Positions 34,770 to 45,439 of a stretch of DNA of 64,000 nt are shown here, piece after piece (the stretch's first letter is position 1; each line of letters begins with the position of its first letter). The stretch lies in NCBI GenBank assembly GCA_018340375.1, contig JAFFJZ010000001.1:50956001-51020000 (forward strand), read 5' to 3'. Under the pieces are notes generated by a model. It searched no databases and was not told where the DNA came from. It was given only the letters and a program-made list of their open reading frames with translations. The position numbers and the translations under genes were made by a program. Source of the stretch: Gonatopus flavifemur (taxonomy: Eukaryota > Arthropoda > Insecta > Hymenoptera > Dryinidae).

Positions 34770-35250
34770 TTGAAAATGAAAAATTATCGATCAAGAACAC
34801 CAAAATGCACATCGGGAACATACTCCAACCGTGGGGATAGAATTTCAATTGCCGTGACTATCGCTCGAATACTTCTAACTATTCTTACGATCTTTCATCG
34901 TCATTTTCTCATGCACGTCCAACCCCGCGTTGTCGTTCAAAGTATGTCGATCTCCGAGGGGAAGTGAATAAAATCATAGAAACTAGAATCCCCAAAAAAT
35001 ATTGCCATCATTAATTATCATTGATCGATTCCAGTTACATGTAGAGCAAAAGGAGAGAAGAAGAAGGTCGATAAATCAAATTTTACCAATATCTTGTGAG
35101 CTTTGAGGGAGATTGACGAGTCTCAATGGATATGAAACTTTGTCTACGCACGCATAACGACATATATCACTTACAAACCGATGCGCGTGAGTCAGACTCG
35201 TGGTATGACGTATACGTTCAAGAAGGAACGCACACGCACGTGAATATAGC
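34770..35250. other. CpG-containing stretch upstream (minus sense: downstream) of exon candidate
   Basis: The minus-strand frame of the candidate at 35257-35326 stays open to 35076, so the exon could be longer. No repeat element is seen. Confidence 0.25.
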
Positions 35251-35256
35251 TGCACC

Positions 35257-35326
35257 TCAAAATCGATATTGAGGAATCTAGCCGGATTATATCCTTTACG
35301 GGGCTTCAGGCAATGCTCGTAATCCC
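35257..35326 (-). CDS. Candidate minus-strand exon, function unknown
   Basis: A 60-nt C/T-rich tract on the minus strand is followed, with no intervening AG, by TTTACGAG. One frame is open and encodes DYEHCLKPRKGYNPARFLNI, reaching the donor TTTGAG|GTGCAGC. It enters in phase 2 and leaves in phase 0. If unspliced, the frame runs on to a stop at 35076. No family is recognised. Confidence 0.2.
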
Positions 35327-35751
35327 TCGTAAACCGCGACCGCAGTTTAGAGAAATAGAGAAAAAGAAGAGGGAGAGAAAGAAAGGAAGAGAGTGGAAAA
35401 AACGGGTGCCCGCAGATATTTCGAGTCTTCCGAAACCACATTGATTTCAGATTTACGGATGAGAATCGGGTGCCGAATGTAGACGGCTTTGGAAATCAAG
35501 TCATGCGAATTTATATGAATATGCTTCGACAATGAAGAATGTACTGATTTGTATGTTATTTTATTGCGTGGATTCGTGTTAAAGTGTCATTCGCTTTAGG
35601 GTGAGGAAAATAATGCGAGAATCTAAAAGAAAATCGTAGGATTCGTAAGAAATGAGTGGAAATTGCCATTCATTTCATTGATCGTGCAGTGAACACCGTT
35701 CCAAGGCGATTTTAATGTTTAGATAATCTGTAATTGTTTCATAAAAATTCT

Positions 35752-35853
35752 CCTGTATTCGAGTAGAAATATTTTCAAAATTATGTATAAACCAATACAG
35801 TTTATGGATAAGTTATATATAATTTTATTGAGTTTTGAAGGTTTTCTACTCAG
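35752..35853. mobile_element. AT-rich inverted element, third copy
   Basis: GAGTAGAAATATTTTCAAAA on the left pairs with the complement of the right end CCTGAGTAGAAAACCTTC. The interior is TATATAA-rich, as in the copies at 22440 and 31215. Confidence 0.45.
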
Positions 35854-36180
35854 GTAACTGATGTTGATAAAAAGCGAAGTGAACCGTATACGAAATTGGA
35901 CGCGACCAACCTCATACGTGCTCGAATCGATCAAAGCATGTAGTCCTGTCAGTTGAATTTCACTTTCGGTAGCGAGTATTTAATTGTTCCAAGTACACAT
36001 TGAAATTCGTTTCATGAAAGCTCATCGAAAATTCAAAAGCTTTGAGTTTTATCGAGCAAGGTTCGTCGAGTGCAATTTAATGTAACTGTCATTTAACTTT
36101 TAAAAAATCAAAAATTATATTTGAAACGGAATAAATGATGATCTGATGAGGTGGTGGATCGGAAAAGTATCTCTACATCA

Positions 36181-36270
36181 GTGATGTCGAAAAAGATCGA
36201 TATTTTATGAAAATCTATAAAAATTAGATACTTTTTCTATAAAAAATGGATCGATCCTTTTCAGCATCGC
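36181..36270. repeat. 90-nt hairpin, possible small-RNA precursor
   Basis: The left arm GATGTCGAAAAAGATCGAT pairs with the right arm ATCGATCCTTTTCAGCATC, with a few bulges and a central loop of about 30 nt. The size suits a pre-miRNA. No known insect miRNA seed is recognised, so it may be a remnant of a foldback element. Confidence 0.35.
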
Positions 36271-36478
36271 AACTCTGCGCGTAAATCTTTATATAATTGC
36301 ATATAAAATACTGTTAACAATTGTACTAGCCAATTGCTAATCTGTAAAAGAGTCCAAATGAAAATGTTTCATTACCTATTCGTGGATGCTGAATTCGAAT
36401 ATGCAGCTGGAATTCAGCCATGACGTCAAATTTTTAATTCTAATTTTGTATATGAATTTCAGTATTTTTATATCAAAC

Positions 36479-36726
36479 TCTCTCAATTTCTTGAAGTGAA
36501 ATTCCACTCCTAAAGAGTGAGTTTTCCCTCCATGAGAGTGAATTTTCATTCTCTTGGAGTGAGGATTTCACTCTTAAAAGAAGGTGAAATTTCACTCTTA
36601 CACAGAGTTGAGACTCCATCTTTATGTAGTGAAAAGTCACTCTTTAAGAATGGAATCTCACTCTTCCTGAACTTGCAGTATTTTCACTCTTCAAGAGTGA
36701 ATTTTTCACTCCAAGGAATTTAGAGA
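36479..36726. mobile_element. AGAGTGA word-array element
   Basis: Around ten copies of TCACTCTT/AAGAGTGA are distributed in both orientations. The ends pair as AATTTCTTGAAGTGAAATTC and the complement AAATTCCTTGGAGTGAAAAA. No clear target duplication is seen. Confidence 0.6.
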
Positions 36727-37431
36727 CAATGTACGTATCGGAAGTACAAATATAAACATGATGGAAAAATTTTACGCAGAGATCCTGATTTCGCATGATC
36801 TAAACATGGATGTTACAGACAATTGTTCAGGATTTGATGACTAATGCTGTTTGGAATCGCATATAACGAGAGGGTTAATAATTATGAAAAATGTATTAAA
36901 TTCTATATAATTTGTATATAATTTCTATCAATTTTATACATACCTTGCAAAGATAGTATGTATTCACTCTATGGTAACCTTGAAATATAGGACCGCATTT
37001 TGAATAACTTTGACGTAGTTTATGGATGAATTCTCTCAAATAAATTTCACATGAAGAAAGACTTTTGTAACCAATTGGGCAAGGTTGAGACTGTATAGTG
37101 AATGTGGCTCCTTGCTCCAAACTTTTTGCCGAATGATCAAAGATGTGTGATTGGCCTTGTATTGTCATGAAAGAACACAATACTTCCACGATCAACTCAT
37201 CTTGGTTGCTTTCCTTGGATTGGATTGGCATGGTAGGAGTTGAGAGAAACACAATCTGTTTATGCTGTTCATACATCTTATAAATCAACAATCAAATCAT
37301 GTGAACCATTTGATCTTCCAAAAAGTTGGAAAAAAGTGTAGAACAGATCCCTTTCTATTCCATGGAATTCTGATACCATTTACCGAAACAAATAACACTT
37401 CCCACAAAACGTTATCGTTCAGCTCTCTATA

Positions 37432-38231
37432 CTCAGTGTGTATGGAACCATGGTCCAGTCATGGACCAAGCCTGGCACAAGACCTGCCGAGACTTTTCTT
37501 GAACAATTCAATGAACTTGGCCCAGGCTTGGGAATGATAAGGACAAGCTTGGGCCAATGGTTCTTTCCAGCCTAGTCCTAATGATTTGTCAAGCATCAAT
37601 CAATGCTTCTTTCATCACAGATTTTGATGAGAAGTGTGATTTGATCCATATTTCAGTTCAAAGTTCTCCCTCAGAATACCATACATGAATCATCTTAAAA
37701 CGATAGATTGAATGTGCCAAGACTGAGATGAGCTTGGGGTTTTCCCAGTCTTGTTAATCCCTGCATGGGAAAAATATCTTGAAATCCTGTAGAGAGTTCT
37801 TCTAGATCAGTTGATTTCCGTGTATGATCACATTTAAAAGTAGCCTATTACCATTGAGTCAAGTTTGATTCTTATTTAGATCAAATATATCTATCTTAGT
37901 GTGTGAAACTGGAGTGTGGGGCTAATCATGGGGAGGAGATTGGACTGTTCTTGGCCCGATAGTTATGCACAAGTCTTTATCCATTGAGAACTGGGAATTC
38001 GGTCACTAATTGAAAACACTGTGCCACTTATGTGGACAGCATCGGCGTGTACCAAGTGCAATGGGCATTCCAAAGATACGAACAAATGCCCCATGACTAA
38101 CTATCCATTGGAAACAGCGGGACAATCATGGAACAATATTGGTCCAATTATTTTGAACGGAGGTTCCTGATACACGTGCCAATCCTGGGACAAACTTTGG
38201 TTTTTTTCAGTCCTGTCAATACCTGCATGGG
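37432..38231. mobile_element. CCCATGC-class element, copy 1 (800 bp)
   Basis: Left CTCAGTGTGTATGG (CCCATGCGTGTATGG in copy 2) and right CAATACCTGCATGGG. TA flanks both sides. The interior is full of CCAAGCCTGG, CTTGGGCCAA, ACAAGCTTGG and TGGACCAA words. Long stretches align with 42981-43645, for example GGCACAAGACCTGCCGAGAC. An internal GCATGGG at about 37763-37769 suggests an earlier shorter form or tandem fusion. No transposase frame. Confidence 0.75.
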
Positions 38232-38239
38232 TAGTAGTT

Positions 38240-38917
38240 ATGTTAGTCGAATAAAATCAGACTTTCGTGATTCAAGTAATGTGTATTTTCTCCAAACTTA
38301 TATCAATCATTTACCGTTCCTCTTTACCTACCCTTGTCATGTGGTTGAAGTTTACATCGTTTATAGGAACGAAACGAAACGAAACTTCGAGCTCACAAAA
38401 TCTGATAAATCATCGTTATCTATTTTTCTCAAATTGTCTCCTTGGAAAAAGAGAACATTGTTTAAAGCATGCACTGCAATGTTTTGGGTCTCTAACATCT
38501 AAATATTCTGTTATTATTCGATTACTAATTGGTTCCCATGAACGTTTTAAACTTCAGCCACGTCCCTTGTTCATCTAAACGACAGGTATACAAATCACCC
38601 AAACCAACTCATTTACCTTCACTCCAATCACCTAATCAGAACTTCTTTTATTTCCATAAAAAATTCTAATTAGTTTCTGAAGTAAAACCGGTCTGACTTC
38701 CCACTGCAATTGGGCAATTTGAAACGAATAACATGATCTAACGCGGCAATACGATATTCATTAATTTATCTCACGATATCCGACCGAAACAACTCGAATT
38801 TGGATAACCTCTGATCCCTTATCGTACTAATTTCAAGTTTGATGCTATAGAAAACTCTGCAACCATTTCCATTTCTCGCCTAGTTTCTTCTTTCCTTCTC
38901 TCTCTCTAAATCTCGAG
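38240..38917. other. AT-rich DNA, no supported feature
   Basis: Overlapping plus-strand frames (38128-38578) start inside the preceding element and have no domain. C/T-rich sequence from about 38850 leads to the candidate acceptor at 38917. Confidence 0.35.
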
Positions 38918-39007
38918 ACGCAAGTTATCAAAACTCACGTGTGTATAGTGATAAATCCACTGGAAGAAGAACAAGAGAAACTTTCGAGCCGGGTGAAGCG
39001 GAAAAAG
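38918..39007 (+). CDS. Candidate exon with two open frames
   Basis: A long C/T tract ends in CTCGAG at 38917, and the donor AAAG|GTAAAT follows 39007. Frame 1 encodes TQVIKTHVCIVINPLEEEQE (phase 0 to 0). Frame 3 encodes YSDKSTGRRTRETFEPGEAE (phase 1 to 1) and stays open past the donor to 39147. The splice sites are good, but two simultaneously open frames show that the purine-rich base skew suppresses stops here. Confidence 0.18.
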
Positions 39008-39630
39008 GTAAATCGCGCTTGAGAGACAACAGAACAACAAACGGGAAAAGAAAACCAAGTAAAAATAAAAACCGGGTCGTCTCAGTGGACGAGAAGAAAA
39101 AAGTAGAGACAAAAAAAATCTGTAGCTTGCGTCGTGTTTATGCGTGAAACGCGTTTCCGCGCAGATCCTTTTCTACGATATACAGAGTACTCTACGAGGG
39201 GTGTAAAGAGAAGTAAGAGGGTGTCAGAGGGCTTCTCTCTACGGGGCTGAATAATGTAAAACTGGCTTTACAATTTCGTCCTGCGCGCCTCGACAAATAG
39301 ACTCCTCTTTCGACTCGATTCGACTCAACTCGCTCTGAATATACTAGATACGCGATACGTGTGTACAATATGTATGTGTATGAGGAGAAAAAGAAGAAAA
39401 GAGTGGTCGAGAAGAAAGACTGCGGGGGTGGGTTAAGAGTAACGAGGATGATGATGGAATTGAAGGAGGAGAGAGAGAATAGTGGTGTGCAAGTGGCACC
39501 TTCGCACCAACGTTACTGCCGCTGTGGCTGCTGTTGCTGTTCCTTGCTGCTGGTTGGATGGGTCGATCGAATGCTGCGTGTGCACAGAAGCAAAGCGCGT
39601 TCTCCACGTGCGTTTTCAATCTGTACTAGC

Positions 39631-39651
39631 GAGAGAGAGAGAGAGAGAGAG
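39631..39651. repeat. (GA)n microsatellite
   Basis: About ten GA repeats inside a CpG-rich patch that also has GTACGTGCGCGCGC. It inflates the frames at 39344-39925. Confidence 0.95.
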
Positions 39652-40346
39652 TGAGAAATGCGTACGTGCGCGCGCATATGTATATCGCTCATGTACAAGT
39701 ACGTGTGAGCGCTCGAACGTGGATATGTTTTCCTACGTGGAACTAAATTACGATGTAAAGAATCTCTACTCTTGTGTTTATTATTCCCTTTATATTTATA
39801 TCATTTTCATTTGTGATGCATTGGTTGGAATCTTCTTCCGACTCTTACCAAGCGTTTTCACTTTAAACAATTCCAATCAAGGATATTCTTCCACAATTCT
39901 TTATTCATTTATTTATTCATCGTAGAATTTTTATTGAATGTTGAGAAAACATCATTATAAATCTAATTCATTGAATTTGAATGCAAAAATGTGATGCAGA
40001 ACTTTGTTCAGAAAAAGATAAGAAGTCGGAGATTTCTTTGGGCAGGACATAGTGCTGCATGAATAGAAGAAAAGAGAACGGTGGGTGGAGTTTTGTTGGT
40101 GAGCTTGATAGGAGCGAGGCTACGGTGAGACGATAATGTTAGATTCAACCTTCGGGAATTAAAATGCAGAGATAACAATTAGGTGACATTGGCTTGAGAT
40201 AAGAATAAACGGTGGGCTTTTGTGAGTATACAGTAGTTATGAACTTCAGAGCTCTCAGTATGATGCGAGGAAACTTTATGTGATACAATTTTTTTTTTGT
40301 TTAACGCCGATTTTAATGGAATGGTAAAAATTGTTCAAAGTCCTTT

Positions 40347-40602
40347 CACTCAGAGAAAAAAAATTGCTTCGCTGATATGGCAAAACTTGTTGCTGGATTA
40401 GCAAAAAATTTGCTATTACGGCAAAAATCTTGCCCTTTTAACAAGCGCTTGCCATTCAGCAGTCCGAAATTGTAGGAATATACAAACGGCTAGAAAATCT
40501 TGCTGAATTAGCAAATATCTTGCTGTAACAGCAACCGTTTTGCTAATTTAGCAAAGCAGATTTTTCTGAATTGCTTTTTCAGCAAGAATTTTTCTCTGCG
40601 TG
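40347..40602. mobile_element. CACTCAGAGAAAAA element with GCAAAA/TTGCT words
   Basis: Left CACTCAGAGAAAAAAAATTG and right complement CACGCAGAGAAAAATTC pair. The interior repeats TTGCT...AGCAA words (TTAGCAAAAAATTTGC, CTGTAACAGCAA). A related fragment lies at about 63045-63140. Flanks TT and CT give no clear duplication. Confidence 0.65.
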
Positions 40603-40936
40603 CTCCGTTTGACATCACTGAAAAAAATTTCCCATTCATCAAAACGATAACAATGTTTTTCAATATTTCTATTTTGAACTGCCAGATTGTGATATCCAGT
40701 TCAGAACTAACAATCAATTCTGTTACCAAATTTCGATAATTCAGTCCTTGAATTTTGTACGGAAACGGTAGAACATTAACCAGATTTTGTGCGAATTTTT
40801 CGGGATAAAAAGCATTCAAAGTCAAGTTTTTTATGGTTTCATCTTGTATTTTCTGAACAAGACAAATTCAATAATTAGGGTTTTATTATCAACCTAATAC
40901 AATCACTCAAAGTGCATTTCATTCATTAAGTATCCA

Positions 40937-41168
40937 CACTGAGAAAAATCTGCATTGTAGAAATCATGTTTCAATATAGTAATGTATTTGACGGTGAAAA
41001 ATACATTATTTTGCTTATTATTACCATGAGTTAGGTGATGAATGTACGGTGAAATTCAACACTGGGAAGGTACTTTTCACTTTTCAAAGGCTGGCTTCAA
41101 TTTTCATTATTTGACGGGTGAAAAATATACGAAATAGAGGTTATTTTCACATTTCATTTTTCTCAGTG
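40937..41168. mobile_element. CACTGAGAAAAAT element
   Basis: Left CACTGAGAAAAAT and right complement CACTGAGAAAAATG are inverted ends, and the bases outside both are CA. The interior has GGTGAAAAATA words in inverted pairs. Confidence 0.65.
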
Positions 41169-41315
41169 CACCATGAAATGAAATGGTCCTCGATCCGCAG
41201 ATAAAGAGCTGAGGCAACGCATTATTGATTAAGGGGGGAAATACATGTAAACGTACCGTTTTTCAAAGAATGTATTACGAAAAATTGGTTGAGGATCCAT
41301 CAATGAAATAACGCA

Positions 41316-41757
41316 CGTTTCAAACTATCTTTATAATTCTGTTGAGACAAAAATATTTCAAAATGGCGGAGCTACAGCTGCTAAAAGTTGGTCCCTCGTT
41401 TTTGCGCCGTGCAGCCTACAGGTCTGAATTATTTTCTAAAATCTAAAAGCCAAAATTCTATCGTGAGAATATGTGAAAACGCACAACTTGACAGAGTCAA
41501 AACGAATGAAAATGAAAATTGAAAATTCAGAAGCATTTTTAGTCTCAAAATTGAAAAAAGCGATGTAAATAAATTTTATTTTGTGTTCTTCTCTTCATCA
41601 AGTTGTGCATGTTGATATACTTTGAGAATAAAATTTTGATTTCAGATAAAAATTGAGACCTGTAGGCTGCACGGTGCAAAAACGACGTCCCAACTCTTAG
41701 CTCCGCCATTTTGAAATATTTTTGTCCCAAAAACATTGTAAAGATAGTTTTGAACGT
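41316..41757. mobile_element. Long inverted-repeat element (arms of about 170 bp)
   Basis: ACGTTTCAAACTATCTTTA on the left pairs with the complement of TAAAGATAGTTTTGAACGT on the right. Pairing then continues through CAAAATGGCGGAGCTA and CGTGCAGCCTACAGGTCT, and on towards CACAACTTGA. No frame is convincing. The neighbouring TTAA-flanked element starts only 10 bp further right. Confidence 0.75.
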
Positions 41758-41766
41758 ATATTTTAA

Positions 41767-42481
41767 GGGGTCTGTCTAGTAACTCACTTTTGAAAAATCG
41801 TTTTGGTTTCGTTTGGAAAAAGATTGGAAGAAAGTCAACTCTTCGAACAATCTGAAGGAATTTTGTACGGTCCAGGCATCGCTGACTAGGCGTAAGTAAG
41901 TTTTTTCAAGAATTTCATGTAAAAAAAACTTTGAACGCGTTATTCTCGAAACAACGTTTTTACTCGCCTTGTTGATGAAATTTTCGAAACTACTCGACCG
42001 ATCCTTATGAAATCTGAAACACATATTCTTTGAACCTATCGCTATGTCCCCCACAAATTTTTTTCGAAAATTTTGAATTTTACTATATTTTTTTTTCAAA
42101 AATCGGCGAAAAAAAACGGTTTTCTGAAAATTTTTTGTTTTTTCTTTACCATTTTTCTATTTTTTGAAATAATCGAATGAAATTCATAGAGGACATAGCC
42201 ATTGTCATACCAAACCTAAAGCACTTTGATTTTTTTGTTTCAGACAACACAGCTCCGAGATTTTATCAACAAGGCGGACCTACCTACTTTTCGAGGTGTT
42301 GCGTTTGGCTGACGTTTTTGGTCATAATACATGTATAAAATAAAAGAAAAAAGTTTTTTTATATATTCCAAGAGTGTATTCACTAAGCCTAATAATTTTT
42401 ATATCATTACCTTTATCCAGTATCCCAAGGAATAATCACGAAAATCGCGTTTTTTTCGGCGCGAGCTACTAGACAGACCCC
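41767..42481. mobile_element. TTAA-flanked, piggyBac-like non-autonomous element
   Basis: GGGGTCTGTCTAGTA at the left matches the complement of TACTAGACAGACCCC at the right, perfectly over 15 bp and less well beyond. TTAA precedes the left end (41763-41766). TCAA follows the right end, one change from TTAA. TTAA targeting is characteristic of piggyBac-type transposases. None is encoded in the 715 bp. Confidence 0.65.
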
Positions 42482-42980
42482 TCAAGGTGTGCTTCATCTC
42501 ATTATTTTATCTTCAGCCAATGAATTGTAATAAATTCTCAAAAGAAAGGTACATCCCCCCTTGACATTATGAAAAAACTAACCCAATTCTGAAATCAAAA
42601 TACTTTTTTGAAGATTCCATAATTTTCGTATATTGTGATCAAATTTCTAATTATCAAAGTTCAAGTATAGTTCAGAGTACGAAAATCTCTGTAGAAAATG
42701 AATGAAATAATGTGTCTGTAAATTTTTCTCATTACAACGAGAGTTATGTATGATAATTGAAAAACGTTGTGCTTTTGTCACCGACTGGTGTCAAGAATCT
42801 GCAACGACGCACCATACATTGTTAGAAAAATCTGTCTGAAACTTCATAAGAATATTATCAAGTTTTCAGATAAAGAGTTCATCGAATTTTATAATAAAAT
42901 ACTGGATTCAATAATATAACTCTTAATGTTAAGAATTTTCCTCTCAATTTCACTAACATATTTCTGAAATTTAATAAGCA

Positions 42981-43645
42981 CCCATGCGTGTATGGACCAA
43001 TAGCCCAATGATGGAGCAAGCCTGGCACAAGACCTGCCGAGACTTGTCTTGAACAATTTCCCAAACTTGGTCTAGGCTTGGGAATGATAAGGACAAGCTT
43101 GGGCCAGTGGTTTTGCCAGGCCCGGTCCAATTCATTTACCACGCATCAACCAATGCTTCTTTGATCGTAGATATTGATAAAAGAACCAATTGATTCATAT
43201 ATCAGTTCATGACTTTCTTCCTCAGAATACCGTACATGAATTATCTTAAAACGATAGAAAAAATGTGACAAGACTGGGACAAGCTTGTATGATCATTGGA
43301 AAATGTGCGTTCTTTGATATTTCAATCAATTTTGATTTTATTGTTGAATTATGCTCTAACTAAACTAATAAGATCTTATTAATATTTATAAACATTGTGC
43401 CACTCATGTGGGCAATACTGGCAGAATTGTTTTCAACGAATGCTCGATTTTTACACTTGTGCCAAGCTTGTACCAAATGTAGTGACCATTTAAAAAATAA
43501 TAACAAATGTACCATGACTGATTATCCATTGGGACCAGCGGGACAATCATGGAACAATATTGGGCCAATTGTTCTTTACGGAGGTTTGTTTCTGACACAT
43601 GTGCCAACCTTGGGTTTTTCCCGGTCTTGGCAATACCTGCATGAG
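42981..43645. mobile_element. CCCATGC-class element, copy 2 (665 bp)
   Basis: Starts CCCATGCGTGTATGGACC and ends CAATACCTGCATGAG, with CA on both flanks. It aligns with 37432-38231 at both ends, with the same CCAAGCCTGG and CAAGCTTGGGCC words. The middle differs by a deletion and an AT-rich replacement around 43280-43390. Confidence 0.75.
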
Positions 43646-43739
43646 CAATTGTCACATTTCAGAGAGAAATTTGGAAATTTTATTAGGATTATCGAATTTG
43701 AAAATTACCATTGAATTCAATATATAAACATGATATTTA

Positions 43740-44470
43740 ATAAAGAATTATTTCGTATTAAATTTACCAATTTTTCCTAACAGTGTAGTTTCACGCGTTA
43801 TCTTCTTTCTTACGATTAGAATGAGCAAAATTATGTCGTACACCGCTCCGACATGTTGTGAATTACATGAAATATATCTATAATTCCCCAAATCTTTAGG
43901 CACGAAATACTAAGTACTCACCATCCAAGAATATCAGAAGATCAATATTTTTGATTGATATATGCTATCGATATCGTTACGCAGACAACCGAAAACTTCA
44001 AAAAGAAAAAATGAATATTCATGTAAATTATTTTACTTAAATTTTGAAGCGAAAATATGACCATCATTTCCATACAAATCGATATTTTTCGCGTCACTCT
44101 CCCTTTCAAGAGGAACCAAATTTCCATAACTTGTTATAACAATCGAAACTTTGGTTAACAATGAATATACCCAAAAAAGTAATTTAGAAATGAGACGGAG
44201 AAGCCCTCTCAATCAAAAAAGATGTTCATTCCTTTCCTTCTTCAATTAACGATCTGGCTCTAGGATTGAAAGTATCTTGAAAGAGGAAAAAGAGAATTAA
44301 ACAAATAAAAATTCTCCCCCCACATAGACTTCACCACCAATCCTCTTAATTGAAGAGGAATACTTTCGCTACCATATCTCAGAGAGATTGCATCAAAATG
44401 AGAGATATACTCTTATTTCGATATTAATTTTTCTTGTTGATTTACTTGAAAATAATATACGAAAAAGAAA
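43740..44470. other. AT-rich DNA, no supported feature
   Basis: Nothing beyond short random frames is seen. Confidence 0.4.
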
Positions 44471-44855
44471 TTTAGAAGGTTCCAGTTAGATGGTTCGAAG
44501 CGATATCAAAGTTAGTGTGCGGAGGAATAAAAGTACGTAGGTAACGTACGTGCGGGTTACAGCCGAAAGGTGTGTAAGTGCTTCGTATCGTATACGTGTA
44601 TGAGTGCGAGGTGCGTGAGAAAGAATCGTGTGGTGGTGGGGAAACCCAAGCGGGAGAGGGAGAAGCTCCAGTGGCTAAGTATGAGTATACGCCACGCGTG
44701 CGTAGAGCTATATATATGTGGGGAAGCTGTGACTCATCCTGTGGGAGAAAGAGAGTCCTGTGTTCCCGCGGCAGGAAGCACATATACAGCTAGTGGGGGT
44801 GGGGATCGATATATCGATTCTCGCGAACGAGAAACAAGCAGGAGTGTAAGCCGCG

Positions 44856-44856
<1 letters not shown>

Positions 44857-44884
<28 letters not shown>
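44857..44884. repeat. (GCTT)7 tetranucleotide repeat
   Basis: Seven tandem GCTT units followed by the variant ACTTGC, inside a CpG-rich, promoter-like patch (44500-44930). Confidence 0.95.
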
Positions 44885-44888
<4 letters not shown>

Positions 44889-45023
44889 GCTGCTCCTGTT
44901 ACTATACGCAAGCCAAGAACAAAAAAAATCTACACAGATAACTCACAAAATTTTAAAATCATTTCCAATAGATAAAACGAATAACCCGTTATTTCTCCTT
45001 TTTGTTTTTCCACCCCGTCTCAG

Positions 45024-45112
45024 ACTGAAACTGAAATAAACATTTGGAACGATCGATCCGTTATGGATATTACGCTAGAATCAAATTACACAAAAGCGTC
45101 AGATGGCATTCA
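45024..45112 (+). CDS. Candidate internal coding exon, function unknown
   Basis: A 35-nt tract of C and T ends in GTCTCAG at 45023, and the donor CA|GTGAGT follows 45112. Of three frames only one is open. It starts in phase 0, encodes TETEINIWNDRSVMDITLES followed by NYTKASDGI, and leaves in phase 2. NYT is a potential N-glycosylation site. The acceptor is among the best in the window. A compatible phase-2 terminal exon candidate occurs at 57785-57902. No family is recognised. Confidence 0.3.
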
Positions 45113-45408
45113 GTGAGTAGAGTTTCGTAAATCTCGGTACGTGATATCTCTCCTTATTCTTTCCATCTATACATATGTTAATCCTCCATCTGCCGATCCA
45201 TCGTTTACATGTACGTTCGTGTACGAGATCGTAATCAGTTGGTCGTTCCGATTCCTTATTCTATGACGAACTTTTTTCTAACTCAAAATGATCGATGAGA
45301 TGTGGTATAGGGCACATAATCCGTATTTGATGGCATTGTCTCGCGGGGAAAGGAATTTTGAATTAATCAATGATATTTAAAAATTTAGTGCAACGATGAA
45401 ATTGCAGA

Positions 45409-45437
45409 GGGATGGCGGGGGGGGGGAGAGAGGAGGG
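45409..45437 (+). other. G-rich tract with G-quadruplex potential
   Basis: A run of ten G (45417-45426) with GGG tracts on either side gives at least four G3 tracts within 30 bp. It is an isolated feature in otherwise AT-rich sequence. Confidence 0.4.
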
Positions 45438-45439
45438 AA

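Noticed and set aside
36479..36726. CRISPR-like array because of regularly repeated short words
   Set aside because: The words are only 7-8 bp, occur in both orientations and have no uniform spacers. The sequence is eukaryotic and the structure fits a TIR word-array element.
39361..39925. Long plus-strand frames with Arg-Glu runs as a coding exon
   Set aside because: The GA repeat and purine skew suppress stop codons in several frames at once, and no splice-bounded unique frame is seen.
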